This document shows positions 40,727 to 51,000 of a DNA stretch of 64,000 nucleotides, one piece after another. Position 1 is the first letter of the stretch. Each line of letters begins with the position of its first letter. The notes under the pieces are model-generated. The model saw nothing but the letters and a program-made list of their open reading frames with translations, was not told the origin of the DNA and made no database searches. This DNA is from CAYRPN01 sp964426135. Lineage in GTDB: Bacteria > Planctomycetota > Phycisphaerae > Phycisphaerales > Phycisphaeraceae. The position numbers and the translations under genes are program-made. The stretch is taken from assembly GCA_964426135.1 (NCBI GenBank), contig CAYRPN010000002.1, forward strand, positions 62,001 through 126,000, in the 5' to 3' direction.

Positions 40727-42055
40727 CTATTCCAGCGCCTTGATCGACACATTGCGGAACACCACCGGATCGCTGTGGCCGGCGAAACCGAAGTAGCCCT
40801 TGGTGCGGTTCATGCCGGGGTGGGGTTTGCCGCCCATGAATTCCTTGACCTGCGCCAGGTCGGCGTTGAGGATCAGCGTGCCGTTGAGTTCGACCTTGAT
40901 GGTCGAGCCTTTGACGGTGACTTCCTGATAATTCCATTCGCCGACGGGGTGGTGGTAGCCGCGCGCCGCGGCGACCATGCCGTACGCTGAGCCGTGCGCC
41001 TGCCGCGGGTCGATGCCTTTGTAGGCGTCGTCGAGGACCTGCAGTTCGCACATGCCGGTGTAGGCGGTGTCGCCGGTGCCGGGATAGCGGATGGCCAGGC
41101 CGTTGTTGCCGTTGGGCGGGAGCTTGAACTCCAGGCGTGCGATGAAGTCGGCGTATTCATCCTTGGTGTGCAGCACGCCGCCCTTGCCTTTCTTGCAGCC
41201 GATGGCGCCTTCGACGACTTCGTAATTGTCCACCGCGCCGGTCCAGCCGTCGAGGTCTTTTCCGTTCGTGAGAGCTTTGAATCCGTCGGCATCGGCTTTC
41301 TTCTCGGGTTTGTCCGGGCCGCCGTTGCGAAGGATTTTCGTTGCTTCCTCAGCGCCGATCTCGCGGATGTAGACATTGCGCCAGCGGATTTCTCCGCCGT
41401 GGGTCTGGAGCTGGATCGGGCCTTTGCGAGGCATCGGGCCTTTGCGGTTGTAGAAATTCTCCAGTCGGGCGTGATCGACGACGAGCTTGTCGTTGAGCCA
41501 GATGGTGACGCGTTCGCCGACCATGACGATGCGGAACTTGTTCCATTCGCCGAAAGGCTTGTCGGCGAGGACGAGCGGGTCCTTCCCCGCGGCGCCGGCG
41601 GAGTTGTTCCACAGGCCGCCGCTGCCCTTGTCGGCGCCGATGTTCCACTTGCCGCCTTCCTTGGTGGTGTCCCAGATTTGCACCTGCGGGACGCCGCGCA
41701 GATAAATGCCGCTGTCGGCCTTGGCGACGGTCTTGTAGTCCACCAGCAGTTCGAAGTCGCCGTAGAACTGGTCGGTCGTGGCGTACTTGCCGTTGCCGTC
41801 GTTGACCAGTTCGTCTCCGTCCGCCTTCCAGTGCTTCTTGATGTTCTCCAGGCTCGCTTCCTTGCGCTTGGCGAGATCTTCCGCGGAAAGGTTGACGTAC
41901 TTGGCGGGATCCGTCGTGTCTTCGCCCCACCAGCCGGCGAGATCCTTGCCGTTGTACAGAGCGGTGAAGCCGTTGGGCGGGGCGACCTCGGCCTGGGCGA
42001 CAGCGCCGATCAGCGTGGCGCCTGCGATCATCATTGTCAGCGAACGTGCGAGCAT
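40727..42055 (-). CDS. secreted tandem DUF1080 (3-keto-disaccharide hydrolase) protein
   Basis: A 442-aa protein. The ATG at 42055 has AGGAG 7 nt upstream, and a signal peptide follows (LTMMIAGATLIGAVAQAE). Two DUF1080 domains lie in tandem. The first spans about 27-235 (GFTALYNGKDLAGWWGE, TTDQFYGDFELLVDYKTVAKADSGIYLRG, RWRNVYIREI). The second is about 260-442 (GFKALTNGKDLDGWTGA, GLAIRYPGTGDTAYTGMCELQVLDD). DUF1080 is now linked to 3-keto-disaccharide hydrolysis and is a concanavalin-like fold. It fits the secreted sugar-handling proteins of planctomycetes such as ThuA and DUF1501 in this window. Confidence 0.93.
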   Translation of the reverse strand: MLARSLTMMIAGATLIGAVAQAEVAPPNGFTALYNGKDLAGWWGEDTTDPAKYVNLSAEDLAKRKEASLENIKKHWKADGDELVNDGNGKYATTDQFYGDFELLVDYKTVAKADSGIYLRGVPQVQIWDTTKEGGKWNIGADKGSGGLWNNSAGAAGKDPLVLADKPFGEWNKFRIVMVGERVTIWLNDKLVVDHARLENFYNRKGPMPRKGPIQLQTHGGEIRWRNVYIREIGAEEATKILRNGGPDKPEKKADADGFKALTNGKDLDGWTGAVDNYEVVEGAIGCKKGKGGVLHTKDEYADFIARLEFKLPPNGNNGLAIRYPGTGDTAYTGMCELQVLDDAYKGIDPRQAHGSAYGMVAAARGYHHPVGEWNYQEVTVKGSTIKVELNGTLILNADLAQVKEFMGGKPHPGMNRTKGYFGFAGHSDPVVFRNVSIKALE

Positions 42056-42207
42056 GGGGATCTCCTGAATGGTTGGAGTCGATTGCGATACGAATGAGTG
42101 ACCCACTATACCAACGCGGTTACGCGCGATGGGGTTCGCCTCGCAGTCAAGTGAGATTCGGCTTCGGCACTGCGCATCAATAAGTTGAACGGGTCAACTC
42201 GTGGGCT

Positions 42208-42282
42208 GAGTCTCGCGCAGAGCCGCAAAGCTCGCCAAGCCGGCGGATTTCTTCGCGGGCTTGGCGCCTTTGCGCGAGACTC
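42208..42282. repeat. GAGTCTCGCGC/GCGCGAGACTC inverted repeat
   Basis: The left arm 42208-42240 (GAGTCTCGCGCAGAGCCGCAAAG...) and the right arm 42259-42282 (GCTTGGCGCCTTTGCGCGAG...) pair with small bulges. It sits in the 399-nt gap between the divergent DUF1080 and rarA/mgsA genes, where I see no gene. Confidence 0.75.
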
Positions 42283-42454
42283 AATTGTTCAGGTTGTTCG
42301 TGCGCGGCTCCTTGGTCCCGGTCTGAATGTCCAGGTGGCAGAGGCCAGGTCGTCGACATCCCAGCCAGTCCGGCATTTCAGGCGGATGCGCGTCGCTTGC
42401 GTCCGAAGGTCGCTGCGATCCACCTCCGCAACCCGGCGGCTATATGATTGCGGC

Positions 42455-43879
42455 ATGTCCGACCTATGGGCAAGCCGCCGCGAGAGCAATCGTCGCACTG
42501 CCGAGCCGCTGGCGGTGCGGATGCGGCCGCGCACGCTCGACGAGTTCGCCGGGCAGCGTCACTTTCTGGGGCCGGGCAAACTGCTGCGGCGCATGCTGGA
42601 GGCGGATCGCATCACCAGTGTGATTTTCTACGGTCCGCCGGGCACGGGGAAGACCACGCTGTCGGAACTCATCGCTCGTCATACGAAGCGGCATTTCGAA
42701 CAGGCGAACGCGGCCTCCATCGGGGTGAAGGAAGTACGCGCGGTGCTCGATGCCGCGCGGAGCCGGCTGGAGAGCGACGGCACGCGCACGATTTTCTTCC
42801 TCGATGAAATCCATCGGTTCACGCGGGCCCAGCAGGATGTGCTGCTGGGCGACGTGGAGAAGGGCGTGATCACGCTGATCGGCGCCACGACGGAGAATCC
42901 TTATTTCTCGGTGAACTCGCCGCTGGTGAGCCGGTCGCAGGTTTTTCAGTTCGAGGCGCTGGGTGAGGAGGACATCGCCGCGCTGGTTCGCCGCGCCATC
43001 GCCGACAAGGAGCGCGGCTACGGCGAGCTGAACATTCAGATCACCGACGAAGCTCTGCACCACTGGGCGATCATGTGCGACGGCGACGCGCGACGGGCAC
43101 TGACGGCGCTGGAGATCGCGGTGCTGTCGAGCGGAGGAAAGGGGGTAGGGTGTAGGGTGTCGGGTGTAGGGTCCGAACCAGCGGAGTCGAGAACAGAATC
43201 CACCTCCCCGACCCTGAACCCTAAACCCTACACCCTAAACCCTCTGCTCATCGACCTCCCCGTCGCCGAGCAATCCATCCAGCAGAAGGCGATCGTCTAC
43301 GACGGCACCGGCGATGAGCATTACGACGCGATCTCGGCCCTGATCAAATCCATGCGCGGCAGCGATCCGGATGCGGCGATTTACTGGTTGGCCCGCATGC
43401 TGGCGGCGGGGGAGGATCCGCTCTTCATCGCGCGGCGAATCGCCATTCTGGCAAGCGAGGACATCGGCAACGCCGACCCGCGCGCCATCGAACTGGCCGC
43501 GGCGGCGTATCAGCTCACCGAGCGCATCGGCATGCCCGAGTGCCAGCTCACGCTCGCGCAGGCGGTGATCTACATGGCCACCGCGCCCAAGAGCAACGCC
43601 AGCGCGTTGGCGATCTGGACCGCGATGAAGGATGCGAAAGAAGGGCGGACGGTTCCCGTGCCCCGGCACCTACGCGATGGCCACTACGCCGGCGCAAAGA
43701 AGCTAGGGAACACCGGCTATCAGTACGCGCACGACAGCGCGACGGGTTTCGTCGATCAGGAATACCTGGGCGTCGACAAGACCTATTACAAGCCGACGGA
43801 TCGCGGTTACGAGCAACGGATCAAGCAGTTCCTGGAATGGATTCAGTCGCAGCGGAGGGAGCCGGTGAAGGAGGCGTAA
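42455..43879 (+). CDS. rarA: AAA+ replication-recombination ATPase, RarA/MgsA family, with in-frame repeat insert
   Basis: A 474-aa AAA+ ATPase related to clamp loaders that acts at stalled replication forks. Visible are PLAVRMRPRTLDEFAGQRHFLGPG, the Walker A motif GPPGTGKTT, IFFLDEIHRFTRAQQDVLL with Walker B, TTENPYFSVNSPLVSRSQVF, and the C-terminal MgsA tetramerisation domain (LAGEDPLFIARRIAILASEDIGNADP..., SALAIWTAMKDAKEGRTVPVPRHLRD). Residues about 228-264 are foreign to the family: they are encoded by a TAGGGTGTAGGGT/ACCCTAAACCCT inverted repeat. The frame is kept, so the protein may still work. The ATG at 42455 is chosen for family fit. Confidence 0.93.
   Translation: MSDLWASRRESNRRTAEPLAVRMRPRTLDEFAGQRHFLGPGKLLRRMLEADRITSVIFYGPPGTGKTTLSELIARHTKRHFEQANAASIGVKEVRAVLDAARSRLESDGTRTIFFLDEIHRFTRAQQDVLLGDVEKGVITLIGATTENPYFSVNSPLVSRSQVFQFEALGEEDIAALVRRAIADKERGYGELNIQITDEALHHWAIMCDGDARRALTALEIAVLSSGGKGVGCRVSGVGSEPAESRTESTSPTLNPKPYTLNPLLIDLPVAEQSIQQKAIVYDGTGDEHYDAISALIKSMRGSDPDAAIYWLARMLAAGEDPLFIARRIAILASEDIGNADPRAIELAAAAYQLTERIGMPECQLTLAQAVIYMATAPKSNASALAIWTAMKDAKEGRTVPVPRHLRDGHYAGAKKLGNTGYQYAHDSATGFVDQEYLGVDKTYYKPTDRGYEQRIKQFLEWIQSQRREPVKEA
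43142..43243. repeat. TAGGGTGTAGGGT/ACCCTAAACCCT inverted repeat inside rarA
   Basis: The left arm 43143-43172 is built of GGGTGTAGGGT words. The right arm 43210-43243 is built of ACCCTAAACCCT words on the opposite strand. About 37 nt separate the arms. It interrupts the helical region of the RarA product without a stop or frameshift. Confidence 0.88.
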
Positions 43880-43932
43880 GGAGCCGGGAGCAGCGGTGAG
43901 CAGCAGTGCAAGAACAAGTCCGCAGGATGGCG

Positions 43933-44019
43933 GTAGGGTGGGGCGAGTCCGCGCGGACGCTTCATGTTGCACCCCCCGATCACCGAGGTGCGTCCGCGCC
44001 GAGCCTTGACGCACCCTAC
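43933..44019. repeat. TAGGGTG palindromic element, second member
   Basis: The left arm 43933-43960 (GTAGGGTGGGGCGAGTCCGC...) and the right arm 43990-44019 (ending GACGCACCCTAC) pair with a few mismatches. The outer ends match the element at 25305-25401, while the inner part differs. It lies just after rarA. Confidence 0.8.
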
Positions 44020-44072
44020 GCCGATGCGGCTTTATTTCTGAACTCCTGAGTGATCGAGCCGCACAGGTAGCG

Positions 44073-44237
44073 CCTGAGAACTTGTTCCGGGTGGCCGGGG
44101 CTGGAGTCTGCGGAAGCCCCGGAAAGGGCGCGCGGTCATCGATTAGAACTGCGGAAAACGTGATTCGTTGGAACAAGGTGAACTGTTCCGGGGCATCCGC
44201 CCAGCCTCCCGCCCCGGCCACCCGAGAAGTTCTCAGG
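44073..44237. repeat. CCTGAGAACTT/AAGTTCTCAGG inverted repeat
   Basis: The left arm 44073-44101 (CCTGAGAACTTGTTCCGGGT... ) pairs with the right arm 44211-44237 (GCCCCGGCCACCCG, then AGAAGTTCTCAGG). The 109-nt centre has further weak self-complementarity (CCCCGGAA, TTCCGGGG). With the previous element it fills most of the 429-nt gap between rarA and the acetyltransferase; no gene is seen. Confidence 0.78.
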
Positions 44238-44308
44238 CTCGTAGCGAGCGGTTCGGTGCGATGGAGCGTGCGCCTTGAAATCCGTGGTTCGGCGCTCCGT
44301 GACCGAGT

Positions 44309-44785
44309 TCACAGCCGCTTCGCCATGAACCGTTGCGCGTCCTTGCCCTCGGTGCCCAGGGCGAAGCCGCTGCGTTCGTAGAGTTTTCGCGCCGGGTTGT
44401 TGTCGTTCACTTCCAGCGTCACCTTGCAGCAGCCGGCGCTTCGCGCGGCTGCTTCGACGGCCTGCAGCAATTTCGCGCCGACGCCGTTGCCGCGACAATC
44501 GCTGGTCACGGCCAGGTCGTGGACATTCAGGAGTGGGGCGGCGTTGAACGTGGAGAAGCCGAAGAAGCAGACCGCGACGCCGACGAAGCGGTCGCCCTTG
44601 CGGGCGAGGATGATGTGCGTGGTGGGATGGGCGGCGAGCCTTGCGATCAATCGATCACGGACGGCGTTGTCGAGCGGCCGGCCCTGTCCGGCGGCAGACT
44701 CCTGTGCATATTCATCGATGAGATTCAGCACGGCTGCGGCGTGGGCGGGGTCGGCGAGGTTGGCGGTGATGGTTTCGACAGGCAT
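44309..44785 (-). CDS. GNAT family N-acetyltransferase
   Basis: A 158-aa acetyl-CoA-dependent acetyltransferase. The GNAT fold is visible: helical N-terminus (ANLADPAHAAAVLNLIDEYAQE), strand 4 LLNVHDLAVTSDCRGNGVGAKLLQAV with the acetyl-CoA R-G-N-G-V-G loop, and the closing LEVNDNNPARKLYERSGFALG. The ATG at 44785 is chosen over an upstream in-frame ATG at 44983, because the additional 66 residues do not resemble the family. The substrate is unknown. It is divergent from the giant gene that starts at 45015. Confidence 0.88.
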   Translation of the reverse strand: MPVETITANLADPAHAAAVLNLIDEYAQESAAGQGRPLDNAVRDRLIARLAAHPTTHIILARKGDRFVGVAVCFFGFSTFNAAPLLNVHDLAVTSDCRGNGVGAKLLQAVEAAARSAGCCKVTLEVNDNNPARKLYERSGFALGTEGKDAQRFMAKRL

Positions 44786-45014
44786 GGAGTGGGGCTCTGC
44801 TCGATTGAGGGAATTCGGTTCTCCGACTACGCTGAAACGGGAGTCTATCACTCTTTCATCCTGGCTCGAAGACGGTATCATGGAACCGTGTGAGTCAGGT
44901 TGAACTCTGGGCGGGCCATCGGGAATTCGCGCGCAGGCGCGAAGCCCACCGGGAAATCCTCCAACAGGCTGTCGGGCCAACACCCGTGGACGGGTGGAAA
45001 GAAGGGTTGCTGCA

Positions 45015-48000
45015 GTGAGCCAATCAAGGAAACGTCGGTCAAGGAAGAACGCCTCGTTTCAGTCGCCAGCCATCTTGCCGGGATCGCGAAAAGCATCCAA
45101 GGCGGCGGTGCGCGCAGGGCAGACGCGACAACCATCCGTGCTGGAGACGCTGGAGACGCGCTTGAACTTCAGCGGGACGGTACCCGCCGGTGGACCGGTG
45201 GCGTCGATCCTGGCGGACCTTTTCATCAGCGACGCGACCAACAACTCCATCGAGATTTACAACGGACTCGATGGCACGGTCGTCGGCGACGGCGTCGCCA
45301 GCGGCGCCGGTGGGCTGGCTGATCCGCGCGCCTTCGCATTCGGCCCGGACGGCAATCTCTACGTCGCCAGTGGCGGCACCAATTCCATTCTGCGATTCAA
45401 CGGCGCGACGGGCGCGTTCATCGATGTCTTCGACACGCTGGGAAGTTCCCCTGCGACCGCCATCGAGTTCGGGCCGGATGGGTTTCTCTATGTCGCCCAG
45501 ACCGATGGCAGCAATTCGCTGATCTCACGCTATGACGCATTTACCCCCGGCACCTTCGTCGATATTTTCGCCAGTGTCGGCTCAGCGCCCTTCGACATGG
45601 AGTTCGGCCCCGATGGCAATCTATATGTCACCGGCGAGGTCGGTAGCGACCAGGTGATCCGTCGCCTGGGGCCAGGCGGCGCCGAAAGGGGCGGCGTGGG
45701 ACTGGGCAGCGTGCTGGCGACGATTCCAAATAGTGCCGCGGTGGGCATCGCCATTGACCCGGCGGGCAATCTGTACGTGGGCGATGACAGCAACGGCAGC
45801 ATCAAACGGTTCACTTCGGAAGGCGTGTTCATCGATGAATTCGTCGCTGGCGGCACCGGTGGACTCTCGTTGCCGGAGGACATCGACTTCGGCGCTGACG
45901 GCCACCTCTACGCCATCAGCAGCAGCAACGGCGGCGAAGTGCTCGAGTTCAGCGAGGTCGATGGCTCCTTCATCGGCACGCTCGTCGCCAACGGCAGCGG
46001 CGGGTTGGGCGGGCCTTCGTTCCTGCTTTTTGCGCCGGGCTTCGATCAACCGGCGCAGGACGCTGAGTTCGTCGATATCGACATCGTCTGGCGAGACGAC
46101 GTGGCGGTGAATGTGGGCACACTGGGCAACGACGAGGTGCGGATCATCGCGCCGAACGGTTCGATTGTCAGTGGCCAGTTCCAGTCGGTTGACAACGGCA
46201 CGAACGGTACGCCGCGCGTGGCGACTTACCGCGTCGCCGCGCCGGGCGGGTTCTGGGGCGCGGAGGACAATGGCTTCTATCGTGTCGAGTCGCTGGGCGG
46301 CGGCGTCGATGACACCAGCGCCAACGGCAGCGACAATCGCGTGCTTGGACGACTGCTCGTCAACCTGGAACATCAAACGCCCACGTTCGACCAGCAAGGC
46401 AGCCAGGTGACGGTCGTTGGTACGGATGGCACCGACCTTTTCAGTTCATTCGGCAACTCCAGTTCGATCGCGGTGACGGTGGTGACGCCCCAGACGGGAA
46501 GCATCTTTACGAAGAACTTCGTTGGTGGCATCAGCGCTGATTTCATCACGGGCGCCGGCGCCGACGTCATCACCATTGATTTTGGGGTGGCGATCCACAC
46601 TTATAAGGTCGATGCCGGCGTCAGTTCCACCAGCGACCTGGATCAGTTGACGGTCGTCACCGGCGCGACCGGCAACACGACAACAACCCTGTCGAACAAC
46701 TCCATCTCAGGCGCCTTCGGCAGCGTCGAGACCATCGGTGTCGAACACTTCACGCTCAGCATTCAAGGCGGCCCCAATCACAACGTCTTTTCGCAGAGCA
46801 ACTTCGTCGGCGGCACCAGCACGGTCACCGTCACCAGCACCAATGGCGCGGACAATTCGCTCTTCATCTTCGGCGACAACACCCCCGTCAGCCTGCTGGT
46901 CACCAGCAGCGAGATCAAGGTCGAGAGCCAAAGCACCGTCGAACTCGAGTTCAATCAGGTGCTCACCGACGGCGTCGGCGGTGTCAATGGCCTGAACTTC
47001 TCGCAAGGCATCGCCCAGAGCCCTGACGGCAGGCACGTTTACGTCACCTCCATCATCGATCAGTCCGTCGCCCTTTTCGACCGCGATACCAACACCGGCG
47101 ATCTCACGTTCGTTGCCACCTTCGACAACAACTCGGGCGGCATCACCAACATGACCAGCCCGCTGACCATCGCGGTCAGCCCGGACGGCAAACACGTGTA
47201 CGTCGGATCGCAAGGCACCAATGCGCTGATTGTTTTTGATCGCAACGAGGTGAACGGTTCGCTCTCCTTCGTCGCCACGCACGTGGACGGCACCGAAGGC
47301 ATCAGCGGGATGGATGGCTTGCAGCACGTGTCCATCAGCCCCGACGGCAAGCACCTGTACGTCAGCGGCGCCGCCAGCAACAGCGTCGCCGTCTTCCTGC
47401 GCGACGCGGTGAGCGGCAAGCTTTCCTTCGTGCAGGCGGTGACCGATGGCGTCAACGGCGCCGACGGCCTGCAGGATGTGGTGCGCACCATCGTCAGCAA
47501 CGATGGAAGGAATCTCTACACCGCGGCCAACGGCGAAGGCGCGGTCGGCGTCTTCGCCCGCGATCCCGCCACGGGCAAACTCAGCTTCGTTCAGGTGCTG
47601 ACCGATGGCGGCACGGGCGGCAACTTCCTTGCCAACGTCAATGCCCTGGCGCTGGATCCAACGGGCAGCCATCTGATCGCAGGGGCATTCGTCGATAGCG
47701 CCATCACCGTATTCGCTCGCGACGCCGGCACGGGCCAACTCACCTTCGCGCAGGCGCTGAGCGAAGGCGTCGGCGGCGTCAACGGCATCACCGGCGTCAA
47801 CGACGTCGTGGTTAGCCCCGATGGCACACGCGTCTATGTTGTCGGCCATCAGGCAGACTCGGTGGTGACGTTCTCTCGCGACACAGGCTCAGGCGTCTTG
47901 GCGCAAGTGGATCGCGCCGCCGACGGCGTCAACGGCTTCCAGGGGCTCGACGGCGTCCGCGCCGCCATCGTGTCGCCCGATGGAAAGCAGGTTTACACCA

Positions 48001-51000
48001 TCAGCTTTACCGACGCATCGCTCGTGGGCATGCAGACACGGTTCGAACTGGCGGTGAATCACTCAACCCTTGCAGCTCTGCAGGTTGGCACCGGCTTCGG
48101 CGACGACTTGGCGATGGTCTTGACCGACGGGCTTACGACCAACGTCGCCCTTGATCTGGGCGCCGGCAACGATCAGGTACAGATCAACGACACCAACGGC
48201 GCTGATACCGTGCTGGTCGCCGGCCCGACGATCGACTTCAACGGACGAGTCATCGCGCCCGTCCAAGTGGAGATAGTAAACCTCGGCATGTTCGGCGACG
48301 GCGCGGACCAGGTCACCATCAACCTGCCTCAGACCGCCGCCTCGCAGGAAATCCAGGTCAACGGTAGTGCCAACGGCACCGACAGCCTGACGATCAACGG
48401 TCCCACCGCGGCTCAGAGTTACGACCTGACTTCCGGCGGGGTTTTTGTCGGCGAAGTCAATGCCCAGGAATTGCTCTTCATCGAGGCCGAGTTCGATTCC
48501 GTTTCCATGAACGCTCCGCAGTCCGTCGCCACCAGCCCCGACGGGCATCACGTTTACGTTGCCGGCGCCGACTCAGATACCATCGCCATTTTCGAGCGCG
48601 ACACGGGCAGCGGCGAGTTGACATTCCTAAGCTTCATCCAGGACGAGAACGGCGGCGTGACCGGACTCGACGGCGTCAGCCACGTCGCGGTCAGCCCCGA
48701 TGGCCAGCGCGTCTACACCGCCTCGCGATTTGAGAGCAAGATCAGCGTCTTCGACCGCGATTCGGGCAGCGGAGCACTCACGCAAGTGCAGATCGTGCAG
48801 GACGGTGTCGGCGGCGTCGATGGCCTGCAGGGCGTCAACCAGATCGAAGTCAGCCCCGATGGCGAGTTCCTCGTCGCCACTGGACGCAGCGAAAACAAAA
48901 TCGCCCTGTTCACAGTCGAAGCCAACGGCCAACTGACGTTCCGCCAGGGGGTGCCGATCATCGGGCCGCGCGGCGCGGATTACTCCGGCGACGGGCGATT
49001 CCTGTATGTGACCTCGGTGGAGAACGACTCCATCGTGGTGTTCGAGCAACTGGCCGGCGGCACCCTGACGCAGGTGCAGTCCATTCCCAACAGCGGCTCG
49101 GTCAACAACAGCCTCGACGATCCCTTCGACGTGGTCGTCAGCCCCGACGGCAACAATGTCTACGTCGCCAGCGATCAGAGCGACTCGGTCACGGTCTTCA
49201 ACCGCAACCAGTCAGATGGGACGCTCACGTTCGTCGAGGCCCATATCGAGGGCGTCGGCGCAACCACGGGCATCAATTCCGCGTCCGCGCTGGAGATCAG
49301 TCCCGACGGCCGCAAGGTGTTTGTCGCCGGTACATTCAGTTCCGCCGTCGTGACGTTTGATCGCAGCCCCAGCGGCACCCTGACTTTCGGCGAGGCGAAG
49401 ATCGATGAAGTCAACGGCGTGGACGGCCTTGGCGGCAGCCGGTTCCTCGCGATGAGTTCGGATGGCAGACAACTGTACGCCGTCGGTGAGTTCGAGGACG
49501 CGGTCGCGGTCTTCTCGCTTGGGGATCAGGTGCCCATCCTCCACGCCGGCATGGAGAATCTGCTGGTACAGGCAGGCGATGGGGACGACGACATTTTCCT
49601 TGATAACTCGACCGAAGGCGGCAACGTTTCGGTGACGGTTCTGGGCGGAGAAGGCAACGACGACATCCTCGTTGGCGGCGAAGGCGGCCCGCTTATCCTC
49701 AACGGCCAGGGCGGCAACGACAAACTCGGCAGCGGCTCAGCCGGCGATCTGCTCATCGGTGAAGCCGGCGACGATATCTTCCTCTCCAGCGCCGCCAACA
49801 ACACCATGGACGGCGGCGCCGACGATGACACCTACGAGTTCCTCGACGGCTTCGGCGAACACACGATCATCGACTCCGGCGGCTTCGACACCTTCACCTT
49901 CAATGCCGGCATCCCCACCACCACGCCGCTGGTCGTGACGATCGACGCGGCCAGTCTGACCATCGTCAGCAACGGCAGCACCATCACTGCCGACAACGTG
50001 ATTGAGAAAATCGTCGGCGGCACGGATGACGATCAGTTCTTCTTCGTGGATCAGGCGGTATTGGCCGGCGGCGCGGGCATCATCGACGGCGGGCCGGGCA
50101 CGGGCGACTTCCTCGACTACACCGCGTACACCACAGCCGTGAGCGTCGATCTCATCGGCGGCATAGCCACGGGCCTCAGCAGCGTGGTCAATGTCGAAAA
50201 CGTCGTCGGTGCCGGCGCGACCCCGCAGTTGCTGGGCCCCACGCCCTATCTGAGCTTCGCCGACAGCCCGTTCACCGGCACCCCGTTCCAGTACTTCCAC
50301 CTGGAAGACTTCACCGACGGCCTGCTGAATACGCCCGGCGTGACGGCGAACACCGGCACGGTTTTCACGACCGCCAACTTCTTCACCGATTCGGTCGATG
50401 GCGACGACGGCGCGGTGGACGGCTCCGGCAGCCGGGAAGGCTCCTTCGGCGTCGTCGCCGGCGCGGTCACGCTGGTGTTCACCTTTGACGAAGGCGTGCT
50501 CGGTTCACTGCCTACGCACGCCGGCCTGGTGTGGACCGACGGCCTCTCCAATCCCACCCGCTTCCGCGCTTTCGATATCAGCAACAATCTGCTGGTCGAT
50601 TCCGGCGACTTGAACCTGCCCAACTCCGGCATGGTGCAGGATGTCACCAGCGAGGACGTGTTCTTCGGCGTCACCTTCGCCGGAGGCATCAAGCGCATCG
50701 AGATCAGCGAAACCAACAGCATCGAAATCGATCACCTGCAGTACGGCCTGGAGCAGATCGTCGACACCTTCGTGGTGACGAACACGAACGACAGCGGCGC
50801 CGGCTCGCTGCGCGACGCGATCACCGCCGCCAACAGCGCGAGCAATCGGGCGCGGATCGCGTTCAACATTCCGGACACCGACGCGAACTTCATCGACGTG
50901 GACAGCGGGCTGTCAGGCGGCGACGCCGGCGCCGACGCCTTCCGCATTCCGCTGCTTTCACCGCTGCCGGCGCTGAACAATCCGCTGGGCATCATCATCG

